Notes under the pieces: generated by a model
The model's database searches: none
Told to the model about the DNA's origin: nothing
The model's input: the letters and a program-made list of their open reading frames with translations, nothing else
Source of the DNA: Larix kaempferi
Taxonomy: Eukaryota; Streptophyta; Pinopsida; Pinales; Pinaceae
Assembly (NCBI GenBank): GCA_027924585.1
Contig: BSBM01000597.1
Coordinates: forward strand, 3,673,501-3,737,500
Direction of reading: 5' to 3'
Length of the DNA stretch: 64,000 bases
Position numbers and translations under genes: made by a program
In this document: one piece after another, positions 23,487 to 34,560 of the stretch
Layout of the letters: every line of letters begins with the position of its first letter
Numbering within the stretch: the first letter of the stretch is position 1

Positions 23487-24937
23487 TGTTGGGTTCCATA
23501 AATGACCCTTTTTGCTCACTTCTATTGTGATCCTTTTTCCATGTTTATCCTTATTATTATTACCAAGTTGTTATCCTTCTCAAGGAAAAGCATGAACTTG
23601 AGCAGGTATAATTTATTATTACTTTGTTATATTAATGCCTAAAGTTTGCCTGTGTTTGTGTATTTTGTTCCTAATTGTGCTTACTTGTAATGGATTGATG
23701 AAAGCAATTTGAGACCACAGGGAATTTGGGTGTATTAGCCTGCTAATACACATTGATGAAGAAGCACTTGTAAAGCAGTTACACCTTTTCAGGGATTCAA
23801 TTCAGATTATTGCGAGTTAGTCCAAGTCATCCTCCCACGCAACCAGCAGAAACTCACTTGGCGTTGAATCAGTTCGAGATGTGAGAGCATGAATGTTCAT
23901 GAAACATATTTTATCTCAAGGTAATAATGGTTGTAACTGTTTCTATTTTGGGGTATTGACATAATAGCCTGAAGATCTTTGATCTTCATGGCTACCCAAA
24001 TTATAAGGATCTGATTCACTTTGTTGTAGTATTTAAAGGAGGATAGGATGGTTAAAAGAGGTTAGACTTATTTTTGAAAAGAATTTGTAACAGGAGTGTA
24101 AGAACTTTGTATTTGAACTTCATCTTATAAATGAAATCGACAGCATTTTCCTGAGCTACTGTGTATTGATTTCTGGTCGTGTTTAGAGGCATCTCTGTTA
24201 GAAGGCAAGGGACCACCTTCTTTCAGAGTTTCCTAGTTAGTTAGCTGCTTATTTCCTTTGCTTTGTTTTGTGTGGAATTGCGATTAGATTTCCTTTTGGT
24301 TTGCTGAAATAGTTTGAACATTAAGCGTAGGATTCTTCAATTATAGTCTTTCTTGGTTTGCTGAAATGGTGTGAGCATTAAGCATAGGATTTTCCATTCA
24401 TGGATTTTCTTGGTTTGCTGAAACATTCGACCAAATAATGCGCAGTTTCTCTTTGCAAGTGTGTTATTGATTATTGTTGTTACACCTGTGCTCTGTTGCT
24501 GCATTTTATCATTATTTATTTTCTTTCATGAATTGTTGAAACTAGTAGATGGCATATGGATTTCTAGAACAGGAAGATTGATTTCCTTTATGGTCGATTA
24601 TTGCAATTGTGATGATGAATTAGGATTTAACTTATTGCAAAATCAATTTAGCTATTTTATTTTTGAATCAATCATTTCCAAAATTAATACAGTAGAAGGA
24701 TTACGAACTTTCTTAATCTTTGGCATTCGAATTAGTATTTGAAGTTGGATTGAGCAGTAAGCAGAGCATAGAATTAGTAATTAGGTAGATTGGGTCACTT
24801 ATAGTTAATTGATTAGTTACTGAATTTTTATGCATATATTTTTCTTGATTACCTTTGAAATAACCAGACTTCCCTAGGTTGATAATTTATATTGGGCACT
24901 TTTTTTATTAATTAATAGGAAATTATAGTGACCAACA
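23487..24937 (+). repeat. 5' LTR of the gypsy element
   Basis: Starts TGTTGGGTTCC and ends GTGACCAACA. A TATTTAAAG box at 24030 precedes an AAAGAGGTTAG stretch, and an ATAAATGAAAT polyadenylation-like motif lies near 24126. It carries two copies of a 57-bp unit (24300-24356, 24357-24413), whereas the 3' LTR has one. That accounts for the 59-bp length difference almost exactly. Confidence 0.92.
24030..24036 (+). promoter_or_regulatory. TATA-like box in the gypsy 5' LTR
   Basis: TATTTAA, preserved in the 3' LTR at 38746. It sits centrally in the LTR, where the U3/R junction is expected. Confidence 0.45.
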
Positions 24938-24938
24938 T

Positions 24939-24958
24939 TTTGGTGTCATTGCTGGGAA
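24939..24958 (+). other. tRNA-Asp-type primer-binding site of the gypsy element
   Basis: TGGTGTCATTGCTGGG (within 24939-24958, just after the LTR CA). It differs from TGGCGCCGTTGCCGGG, the complement of the plant tRNA-Asp 3' end, at four positions, all C-to-T or G-to-A transitions. Confidence 0.65.
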
Positions 24959-25368
24959 AGGTAATTGGTAAACATAGAGATTAGTTTATTAATTTTTTTC
25001 TTATCTATCTTGATTTTTGAGATTTAAGGGACGATAAGACATAGTGAAGAGCTACGCATACTTCGACAAAATGAACGGGTTCTCACCGCAAAAACATGGT
25101 ATGATTATTTAAGCTTGCATGAATACAAAAAGAAAAGAACGTGAAACCCCAAAAGCACTAACTTTGCAGGTGGAAGAGGTCGTGGCAGTAATCCTAGTTT
25201 AGGAAGAGTGACATGTGTTGATGAGTTGATCTCTAAAGATGACACCTCTACTGAAGCTCTGTTCTCCCCAAACTTGAATCATAAATATCAATCATGGAGA
25301 AGTTAATCGTATCAGCAACCAAAACTGTAACTCCCTACTAACGCTGCACCAATTAATGCACCATTACG
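24959..25368 (+). pseudogene. gypsy leader and gag remnant, before the copia insertion
   Basis: Contains scattered frames with GGRGRGSNPS and VTCVDELISKDD, but no retrotransposon gag domain and no zinc knuckle. Only about 0.5 kb lies between the primer site and the protease-proximal region (resuming at 31498), against over 1 kb normally. Gag is therefore largely deleted, or was never there. Confidence 0.45.
25364..25368. repeat. left target-site duplication of copia-1 (TTACG)
   Basis: TTACG directly before the LTR start, repeated at 31493-31497 after the LTR end. Confidence 0.92.
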
Positions 25369-26072
25369 TGTTCGGATATCCACATCATCTTTTTCAGGAT
25401 CTTGCATGCAATTAGGGTTTGCATGCATCCCAGTCACCAGGTTGATGCCTCCAGCACCTTAGCCACCTTATTCTAGCACCCGAGAGCCACTTACTTCAGA
25501 TTTTTAGCCCTCCTAGGCTGAAAGGCGCCCACTTCTCACCTACTGCCAGAGAAGGACGCACTTGTTCACCTACCACTGCAATTCCACTTCAGTTACACTC
25601 AGTTAGCTCCGATTCTCCCTGATTTGAGGCTAGTTTCACTCCCGACTGACTGTTTCACTTCCGTTGGACCTCCAAATTGACTAGATGACTTGTTCTAACT
25701 TCAGTTAGCCTCCCATGCGCCCCCCACTGAGCCTCCTTCCCTTAATCAGTTCTACACACTTCAGTTACACTTGTTACACTCAGTTAGACTCAGATTGACA
25801 CCTGGATGACTGGTTCTTGTGCATTGATGACCACTACTGATTGATTATGAGGACTCCTAGTTGGAGTCAAGCTACTCCATTCAATGATTCAAATGACCTA
25901 CTTAGGCAATTCGAATTGCTTAGTCATTGTGACAGTTTATATTGTAATCATTCACCCTTATTGGGATATTGAGCACTGCTGCATGTTTTGGACAGTTTTG
26001 CACCATATTTTCTATGTTCATCTGTTGGGATTGATTTACTTGTTCATTGGATCTGCTGTGACTAATTTTACA
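25369..26072 (+). repeat. 5' LTR of copia-1
   Basis: Starts TGTTCGGATATCC and ends CTAATTTTACA, directly followed by the primer site. It is 41 bp shorter than the 3' LTR, lacking a segment of repeated TGCATGCA motifs. Confidence 0.94.
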
Positions 26073-26085
26073 TGGTATCAGAGCC
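26073..26085 (+). other. tRNA-iMet primer-binding site of copia-1
   Basis: TGGTATCAGAGCC directly abuts the LTR. It is a perfect match to the complement of the plant initiator tRNA 3' end, the usual primer for copia elements. Confidence 0.92.
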
Positions 26086-26494
26086 ATTGCAGGGACAAGA
26101 TCTCTTTTCTACAGGTGTTTGTACAAGAAGATTTGACTGAATTGCTCAAATTGCAAAAAATTATGATATGAGATATCTCAAGGGCATTCGCTCCTGTGCA
26201 TGCAAAGCTTGAAAATAATTCCAATACCACTCCAGAAGCTTGAGTTTCCACATAATTCCTAGATCTGATACATTGGACCCATTCAACATTGTTTGATCTC
26301 CAATCCCAGGTGTGATGCAACTCTTAAAGGGTGGATTGTTCGACCTTATTGTTCTTGGTTTATTGTGATTTGCAGGTTTATTGTCTCCATCAATTGCATT
26401 CGCTATATTGTGCATGCAAGCTCCTCTACAGCAATTGCATTCGCTACACTGTGCATGCAAGCACCTTCTACATCCGTTTGACTCGCTCCTAGCA
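26086..26494 (+). promoter_or_regulatory. copia-1 leader (untranslated, packaging region)
   Basis: About 0.4 kb between primer site and gag start. It contains a short direct repeat: CAATTGCATTCGCTA followed by TGTGCATGCAAGC occurs twice (about 26392 and 26430). The upstream open frame that includes this stretch, from ATG 26381, lacks gag character, so the leader is taken as non-coding up to 26494. Confidence 0.5.
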
Positions 26495-29400
26495 ATGGAA
26501 TACTCTTGTTCAAAGCCTATCCTCACCCCATTCAATTATTTTGATTGGAAAGATGATATGGAGATCATATTACGTTCAAAAGGTTACTACCGAGTCACTA
26601 TTGGTCTTGAATTGGAGCCAAGCAATCTATCAGATAGAACTAAACACTACAACAAGCTTGATGAAGCTTATGGTCTTCTTTGTCTCTCCATCTCCAAAGA
26701 TCTTCACTTCCATCTCAGCGGATTGGAGACTCCAAAAGCCATATGGGAGCAACTTGAAACACTATTTGGCAAGCAGGATGAGCTTAGGGCTTTTCAATTA
26801 GAGAATGAATTGATTGCCCTTAGTCCTGAGAATTTCGAGACCATTAATGAATTCTTCACAAAATTCAAGAACTTGAACTTGCAATTGAAGAACAGTGGAG
26901 TTATCAAAGAGGATAAACAATTGATCCTCTCCATTCTAAGCAAGCTTGGAAAAGATTATTCGGTATTTGTCTCTACTTTCAATTCCGGTCGGCTAAATAC
27001 CCCGAATTGGAAGATGCCTACCTTGAATGCCTTCATTGAGTCTGTCACAAAAGAGCATAACAAGTTGATTCAAATGGGGTCCATAAGCTCCAAAGATTTA
27101 TCCCTATATGTTCAAGGACCCAAGATCTCGAATGGTAAAGGAAAGCAAAAGAAGGAGAATCCCAAATTCGAGCCTCACAAGCAAAAAGACAAAGGCAAAC
27201 AAACAGATGCACCATCCAGTTCGAAGTTCAAGCAAAAGGGCAAAGAAGGTAACCAAAAATCTAAATGTACTTATTGCAATCGTGGCTTTCATCCCGAAAG
27301 TTCATGTATGAAGAAGAATATAGATCAAATGGCCCTCCTTTTGGAAAAGAACAACATAACTCTTCCCGACGGTGCAAGGAAGAAGGATAGGAATGATGAT
27401 CATGAAAGAGCACAAGCACTCATGGCAACGGTTTCGAAGCCCACTACTCTCTTGATAGATTCGGGTGCATCAAATCATATGGCTGCAAATATTGATTCTT
27501 TTTCCTCATTTGATCCAAATAGCTCCATCCCCATCCATTTGGGAGATGACTCAAAAATTTCTTCAAAGGGCAAAGGTACGATTCATGTAGATCATGGAAG
27601 CTTTCAGAATGTTCTCTATGTGCCTTCCTTGGCTTCAAATCTTCTTTCTGTGTATCAAATGACACACACCGGTGAACTGAAGCAAGTTACATTAAGCCCT
27701 AATACAGTTGAAATTTCTGATATCAAAAGTGGAAGACTAGTTGCAGTCGGAAAGGCAAATCACACTGCAAAATGCTATGAGTTTTCACACTTTATTCCGC
27801 TTGCAAAGCCCACTGCTCTTCGCACACATGGTAATGAGGTTAGTAGGCTTTGGCATGAAATATTTGGACATCTTAATTATAAATATTTGCTACTGCTATC
27901 AAATAAATCCATGGTATATGGGCTTCCACAACTCCGTTCCTCGAAGGGAATATGGACTGGTTGCATCATTGGGAAGTACCCCGAGCACAGATTCGACCGC
28001 GGCAAAGCTAGCAGAGCTTCTACTATTTTGGGATTGATCCATTCTGATATCAGTGGTCCGCTGCCCCATATGTCATTAAATGGTTCAAGGTATGTTTTGA
28101 CATTTATTGATGATTTTTCCCGCTTTACATGGGTATTCTTTCTCAAAAACAAGTCAGAAGTGCTTGGAAAATTCAAGGATTTTAAGGCTTCTGTTGAGAC
28201 CGCCACTGAGAGCAAGATCAAAGCTCTTAGATCTGATAATGGTGGAGAATATATTAAATCCGAGTTGCTGCAACTTTGTGCCCAAAGCGGAATTAAGATC
28301 CAACATACAGTTCCCTACACACCCCAGCAAAACGGTGTAGCGGAAAGGAAAAATCGGTCACTGAAAGAGATGGCTACATGCATGATTGAATCAAAAGGTT
28401 TGTCTACAAATCTTTGGGCTGAAGCAATCAATGTTGCTGCATATATACAGAACCATGTTCCACATTCATCCATGAAAGGTATGACTCCTTTCGAAGCATT
28501 CTTTGGTCACAAACCGGATGTGTCAAATTTGACAGTTTTTGGCTCTACTGCATGGGCTAGAATTCCTACCGAGAAGAGACGAGCTTTGGATCCACAAAGT
28601 ACCGAGTGCATATTGATAAGATATGGGGAAGAATCAAAAGCATATAAACTCATGGATATAAGATCTAAAAAGATATTCATAGAGCGCAGTGTGCAATTTG
28701 AAGAACCGCTTCAAGAATTGCAACTAGTCGAGGAGAAGACTGTCGATTCACCGCCTTCACCAGAAGAAGATCCGTGCAGCGATAATGAAGGTATGAGTTC
28801 TGATATTTCTGATATTGTAGCAGCATATGATGATCATGACATATCAGGTTCGGAATTCGACCATTATGATCCCCCTCAGTTACCAAAGTGGGCCCAAAAC
28901 ACTCTACAATCTGTTGGTTCGAACCTTGGAAATCTTGTTGATCCGAGACGAACAAGAGCAGACTTTCAAAGATCAGGTATGGCTCTTTATATTGCTGATC
29001 CATTTCTTCCTGAGATTTGTTATTTGATGGCTGGTTCAGATCCTACATCATACTATTCTGCTCATCGAGATCCGAGATGGAAAAGTGCCATGGATGAAGA
29101 GTACAGTTCTCTTCAAAAGAACAACACATGGGAGCTAGTTTCTCTTCCACCTGGAAGAAAATTAGTGAAGTGTAAATGGGTCTACCGTACTAACGTTGCT
29201 TCTGATGGCACTATCAGAAAATATAAAGCAAGGTTGGTGGCAAAAGGTTTCTCCCAAGTCCAAGGAGTGGACTACACTGAGACCTTTGCACCGGTTGCAA
29301 AGATGGATTCCATCGGCCTTGTTTTAGCTATTTCCGCATCCAAGCACTGGGAGGTGCACCACATGGATGTGAAGAGTGCATTTTTACATGGAGACCTTGC

Positions 29401-30574
29401 TGAAGAGGTATATATGCAGCAGCCAAAGGGTTATACATCAGATCCATCATTGGTTTGCAGATTGAAGAAATCTTTGTATGGGTTAAAACAGGCCCCAAGA
29501 GCTTGGTACGCAAAGATGGACTCCTTCCTTCTTTCTCAGAATTTCCAAAGATGCAAATCTGATCCGAATGTGTATCTTCAGTGAGTTAAAGGTAATTTGT
29601 TGGTTATTGTACTTTATGTTGATGATCTTCTCATTACTGGTAGCACTCTTACTTCAATAAACAAGCTAAAAACTGCCTTAAATCTAGCTTTTGACATGAG
29701 CGATTTGGGCTTGCTGAGTCACTTTTTGGGCTTGGAGATAGCTCAAAATTTTGATGGGATCACTATATCTCAGCAAAAATATGCTTCCGGCCTGTTATTG
29801 AAGTTTAATATGGCTGAATGTAAGGCAGCCCCATTCCCATTCCTCTCAGGAATCAGTCTTGAGGAGGGAGATTCTACACCGCTTGCAGATTGCAGTATGT
29901 ATCGACAGTTGATTGGTTCACTACTTTATTTGACACACTCAAGGCCTGATATCTCATATGCCATGAGTGCCGTGTCAAGATATATGCAGAAGCCACATGA
30001 GCTTCATTGGCGAGCAGCCAAGCGGATCTTGCAGTATGTGCAAGGTACGAGACAGTTTGGCATACATTATGCTGCAGATTCTGAGCTTGATTTCATTGGT
30101 TTTACTGATTCAGATTGGGCAGGTGATAGCATTGATCGGAAGTCCACTTCCGGTTATGTTTTCATGATTGGTCATGGTTCTATTTGCTGGTCCAGCAAAA
30201 AGCAAGCATCCATTGCACTTTCTTCAGCAGAGGCAAAGTATCGAGGGGCAGTCAATGCCTGCATTCAGGCAGTTTGGTTGCAGGGTATTCTTTCCGAGTT
30301 TGGTTTTGGTGGCACTACTTCGACTGTCCTATTTTGTGACAATCAAAGTGCTATCAAGATCTCCACAGATCCAGTTCAGCGGCAGAGGACCAAACACATT
30401 GAGATTCATATGCACTACATTCGACAGTTGGTGCATGACCACACCATCATTCTACAATATTGCCCTACTGATGAGCAAATTGCAGACATCTTCACCAAGA
30501 GCTTCACTGAGAAGAAGTTCTCTTACCTCCGTTCACTGTTGGGGGTGAGTTCCATCATGGTGGAGACAGATTGA
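26495..30574 (+). pseudogene. copia-1 gag-pol polyprotein with one in-frame stop
   Basis: From ATG 26495, 1359 codons with a single TGA at 29582. Order: gag (UBN2 type, 26520-27260); zinc knuckle CTYCNRGFHPESSC (CX2CX4HX4C, about 27270); protease LLIDSGASNHM (about 27450); GAG-pre-integrase (LWHEIFGHLNY, about 27850; one of the usual cysteines seems to be Trp); integrase with D (HSDISGP), D (RSDNGGEY) and E (GVAERKNR), 28030-28380; reverse transcriptase (WELVSLPPGRKLVKCKWVY, MDVKSAFLHG, YVDDLLITG), 29130-29650; RNase H (FTDSDWAG, SSAEAKYRG, KHIEIHMHYIRQ), 30100-30540. The stop lies between DPNVYLQ and the YVDD block and is best explained as CGA to TGA. Apart from it the frame is open to the end. 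The ATG at 26495 gives the usual gag N-terminus. Confidence 0.93.
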
Positions 30575-30591
30575 TTCATTATTATGCTTTA

Positions 30592-30604
30592 GCTTGAGGG
30601 GGGG
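30592..30604 (+). other. second, upstream polypurine-tract-like site of copia-1
   Basis: GCTTGAGGGGGGG, the same sequence that abuts the 3' LTR at 30735-30747, occurs also 18 bp after the gag-pol stop. It could act as an extra plus-strand primer or be a fossil of an earlier LTR junction. Confidence 0.55.
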
Positions 30605-30734
30605 CTTTCTTCCCACTAGGTTTTCCCTCTTTCCTCACTTAGTTTATTTTTAGCATTTTTTGGATTATTGTATTGGGGTGACCTTTGGTCTTAGTTACCA
30701 GGGCCCCACATTATTTTTTGCACATCATAGTCTA

Positions 30735-30747
30735 GCTTGAGGGGGGG
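30735..30747 (+). other. polypurine tract of copia-1
   Basis: GCTTGAGGGGGGG directly before the terminal TG of the 3' LTR, the expected plus-strand primer position. Confidence 0.85.
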
Positions 30748-31492
30748 TGTTTGGATATCCACATCATCTTTTTCAGGATCTTGAATGCAATTAGGGTTTG
30801 CATGCAAATTCTAGGGTTTGCATGCACTTGCATGCACTTTGCATGCATCCCAGTCACCAGGTTGATGCCTCCAGCACCTTAGCCACCTTATTCTAGCACC
30901 CGGGAGCCACTTACTTCAGATTTTTATCCCTCCTAGGCTGAAAGGCGCCCACTTCTCACCTACTACCAGAGAAGGGCGTACTTGTTCACCTACCACTGCA
31001 GTTCCACTTCAATTACACTTAGTTAGCTCCGATTCTCCCTGATTTGAGGCTAGTTTCACTCCCGACTGACTGTTTCACTTCCGTTGGACATCCAGATTGA
31101 CTAGATGACTTGTTCTGACTTTAGTGAGCCTCCCATGTGCCCCCCACTGAGCCTCCTTCCCTTAATCAGTGCTACACACTTCAGTTACACTTGTTACACT
31201 CAGTTAGACTCAGATTGACACCTGGATGACTGGTTCTTGTGCATTGATGACCACTACTGATTGATGATGAGGACTCCTAGTTGGAGTCAAGCTACTCCAT
31301 TCAGTGATTCGAATGACCTACTTAGGAAATTCGAATTGCTTAGTCATTGTGACAGTTTATATTGTAATCATTCACCCTTATTGGGATATTGAGCACTGCT
31401 GCATGTTTTGCACAGTTTTGCACCGTATTTTCTATGTTCATCTGTTGTGATTGATTTACTTGTTCATTAGATCTGCTGTGACTAATTTTACA
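30748..31492 (+). repeat. 3' LTR of copia-1
   Basis: Starts TGTTTGGATATCC, ends CTAATTTTACA, followed by TTACG. It has an additional 41 bp rich in TGCATGCA (RY-type) motifs between about 30798 and 30850. Confidence 0.94.
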
Positions 31493-31497
31493 TTACG
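31493..31497. repeat. right target-site duplication of copia-1 (TTACG)
   Basis: Exact repeat of 25364-25368. Confidence 0.92.
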
Positions 31498-32143
31498 ACC
31501 TTAGCTACCTGCCCAACCTAATCCTAACCCCAACAATAAGGCAGTGTAACAATTTGAAACATCAAACATGTCGGCTTAGTCTATCACTCCTATCCCATGT
31601 AATGAGTTACATCTACGATCTAGGAGGGTGGTAGAACCTATTTTCATTGAGGATTTTCCATCCCCTATGACTGAAGAAAGAACGAATAAACAAGTTGAGA
31701 TCCCAATTGGTAGAGCAATCCCTATTATTGAGGATGTTGAAACACTTGTTGAAACACCTGTTGAAACACTGGCTGAAACACACATTGAAATTCTCCTTGT
31801 ACAAATTCCAATAAATCCACCATACCCTAAGCGATTAGATTTACAGAGAGCAGCAGAGCAACCATGTCTCAACCTCCTAGGGGAATTGAAAAATATTTAT
31901 GTTAAAATCCCATTATTGCAAGTCCTGCATGATGTACCCATCTATGCTAAAACTGTTAGATATTTGTGTGTGAAGACACTAGGTAGAAATCCTAAGGATC
32001 CTCTTACAGTTCACGTGGTTGGGAAATTGTTTGAATTAATGATGGGAAAGGTTGCTTTGGCTAAATATGACGATCCAGGAAATCCCACCGTTACAGTGCA
32101 TATCGGGAGTACTGAGATACAGGAACCAGTACCAAAAGCTTGA
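31498..32143 (+). pseudogene. gypsy protease-proximal region
   Basis: The gypsy frame resumes after the copia insertion. NELHLRSRRVVEPIFIED (about 31600) is the linker that usually follows gag in this group. Next come a PVETLVETPVETLAETHIE-like repeated stretch and then LLGELKNIYVKIPLLQVLHDVPIYAKTVR, VVGKLFELMMGKVALAKYDDPGNPTVTVHIG. These match the region around the aspartic protease in plant gypsy polyproteins. The Asp-Thr/Ser-Gly catalytic motif itself is not obvious. The frame ends at TGA 32141 and overlaps the next. Confidence 0.65.
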
Positions 32144-33990
32144 CCCTATATCCTCCAGTTAAACCAAGTTTAGGTGCTGAAATTCCACTATGGGTAGATC
32201 TGGAAGAGGAAGAAAGCGTTGAGCCTCTTCTTACTATAGGGAGGGCCTTTACTTTTAAAAATGAAACTGAGGATGACACCATCAACAGTTCCATTAGTGA
32301 ACCAACGACGGTTACCAAACAAACATATAAGATCCTAGATAGTGCCACGAGTGAATTTGAACAAGAAGAACTCACTGAGGATGCCTTGGCTAAAAAATTT
32401 AATGTTGAAACTATTCCCATAATTGAGAATTCGAAGAATGTTTCAATCGATATTGATCCTAGAAAGACCTTGAATGCTAATCCCAATCTAGCACCTAACG
32501 AGTTGGAACGTTTGAATACACTATTGAAACAACACAAGGGAGCCTTTGTGTGGAATACACAGACATGAGAGGTATTCCTTATGAGTTGTGTACTCACCAC
32601 ATTTACATTAAAAATGATTGCCGACCCATGTGTCAACCCCAGCACAAAATGAATCCAAATCAAAGAGACCTCGTGAAAGAGGAAATTCAGAAACTTTTAA
32701 AGGCGATATTTATCTATCCCATTTCAGATAGTGAATGGGTTTCTCCTTTAGTAATTGTGCCTAAGAAAAATGGTAAATGGTGCATCGGTGTGGATTACAA
32801 AGAACTGAATAAAGCTACAAAAAAAGACCATTTCCCTTTTCCATTTATCGACCACATTCTGGATACCTTATTTGGGAAGAAATTATTTTATTTTCTAGAT
32901 GGATTTAGTGGTTATAATCAGATTTAGATTGCCCTGAAACCAAGACAACACCACTTTCACATGTCCTTGGGGGACCTTTGCATACAGGGTGATCCCTTTT
33001 GGATTATGCAACACACCAGCTACATTTCAATGAGCTACGATTGGAATTTTTTCTAAGATGGTTAATCACTGTATGGAAATTTTCATGGAAGATTTTACCC
33101 CTTATGGTAGTAGCTTTGATGAGGCTTTGGAAAATATGGAAAAAGTATTGAAACATTGTGAACAGACTCATTTGTCCCTCATCACTGAAAAATGTCATAT
33201 GATGATGAGTGAAGTCATAGTCCTCGGACACTCTATATCTGATATAGGAATACAAGTGGACCCTACCAAAATAAAGGTAATTCTGAATATCCCCATTCCT
33301 GGAATGTAGGAGGTACGTAGTTTTCTTGGGCATGCTGGTTACTACAAACGTTTTATTGAAAATTTATCTAAGCTAGCATCTCCTCTATTTACCTTACTAA
33401 TGAAAGATGCACAATTCAATTGGATAGATGCATTCCAGATAGCGTTTGCATAATTAAAGAAAATATTATCTACAACACCTATTTTGCGTGGGCCTAATTG
33501 GGACTTACCTTTCCACATTTCTTCCGATGCCTCATATACTTCTATTGGGGTTGTGTTGGGACAACGGGAAGGTCGTAACCCATATGCTATTTACTATATA
33601 AGTAAGAATATGGATCATGCTGAACTCAATTACACAGTAACTGTGAAAGAACTCATTGTTGTCATTTACGCCATCAACAAGTTCAGGAATTATATTACCG
33701 GGTACCCTACCTTTGTGAATTCTAACCACTCAACTATTATATATTTAATGAATAAACTTGTTACTAATGCTCGAGTGACTAGGTGGTTGTTTCTATTACA
33801 AGAGTTTGATATGACTATTGTTGATAGACCAAGAAAAGAGAATGTTGTTGTTGATTTTCTTTCTCGACTAACCAATAATGTTGATAATTCACCAGTTGAG
33901 GATTCTTTTCCTGATAAGCATTTATTTACAATATCAGTTCACTCACCGTGGTATGTAGAAACTGCTAATTACCTTGTTGTAGGGAATCTT
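32140..33990 (+). pseudogene. gypsy reverse transcriptase and RNase H, with frameshift and stops
   Basis: Begins with TLYPPVKPSLGAEIPLWVD and KQHKGAFVW; a -1 frameshift at about 32552 leads into EYTDMRGIPYELCTHHIY. RT blocks follow: VSPLVIVPKKNGKWCIGVDYKELN, FYFLDGFSGYNQI (stop after it, 32925), IFMEDFTPYGSSFDEAL. The usual FMDDF has a Glu for one catalytic Asp, so the RT is probably dead. Further stops occur near 33307 and 33450. The connection and RNase H follow: VRSFLGHAGYYKRFIENLSKLASPLF, HISSDASYTSIGVVLGQ, PYAIYYISKNMDHAELNYTVTVKE, RWLFLLQEFDMTIVDRP. It is a typical Ty3/gypsy RT-RNase H order in clear decay. Confidence 0.85.
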
Positions 33991-34560
33991 CCATCGCATC
34001 TATAAAAAAGGGAAAGAAGAAGGATTGTACAGCAGAGTGCTAGGTACTATTGGATAGAAGGATACCTCTTTTGCATAGGGATAGATTTGGAAATTAGGTG
34101 ATGTGTAGGGGAAGATGAAATCCACAGTATCCTGAAGGCTTGTCATGACGAGCCTTGTGGGAGTTATTTTGTTGATAAAAGGACAAGACACAATGTGTTA
34201 AGAAGGGATACTTTTTTCCAACCCTGTTTCATGATGCAAAGATGTATGTGCAAGCCTGTGATAGCTGCTAGAGGATGGGTTAGCCTAATAGGTTGCATGA
34301 AATGCCATTACAACCACAATTGGTGGTTGAACCTTTCGATAGGTGGGCCCTGGATTTTGTAGGACACATCAACCCTCCTTCAAGACAAAAATTTTATACT
34401 TTGGTTTGTACAGATTATATGACTAAATGGGTGGAGGCCACAGCCTTGGTGAGAGATATTGATCAAGCTGCGGTAGATTTATTGTATGAATAGATATTCA
34501 CTCTTGAAGGATACATTTGCTTCTTGGGTTGCTTCTGATTCAAAATGTCAATTGGTACAA
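33991..34560 (+). pseudogene. gypsy integrase, truncated
   Basis: Weak remains of the zinc-binding N-terminal domain (VKKGYFFPTLFHDAKMYVQACDSC, about 34195-34270) lead to the core start QLVVEPFDRWALDFVGHINPPS and YTLVCTDYMTKWVEATAL (34310-34430). After LLYE (34493) there is a stop, and similarity fades. The segments that should hold the second Asp and the Glu of the DDE triad are missing, so the core is cut. Confidence 0.75.

Larger units (their letters stand above)
25369..31492 (+). mobile_element. copia-1: complete Ty1/copia LTR retrotransposon, nested in the gypsy element
   Basis: A 6124-bp element with LTRs at 25369-26072 and 30748-31492, perfect TTACG target duplications, a tRNA-iMet primer site, one long gag-pol frame with a single in-frame stop, and a polypurine tract. 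It sits in the leader of the gypsy element and must be younger than it. By a hand count the LTRs differ at about 25 positions over about 700 bp, plus one 41-bp indel. It is structurally the best-preserved element in the window. Confidence 0.95.

Noticed and set aside
26381-26494. Upstream extension of the copia-1 polyprotein from ATG 26381
   Set aside because: The 38 extra residues come from a CA-rich direct repeat in the leader. The ATG at 26495 gives the normal gag start.
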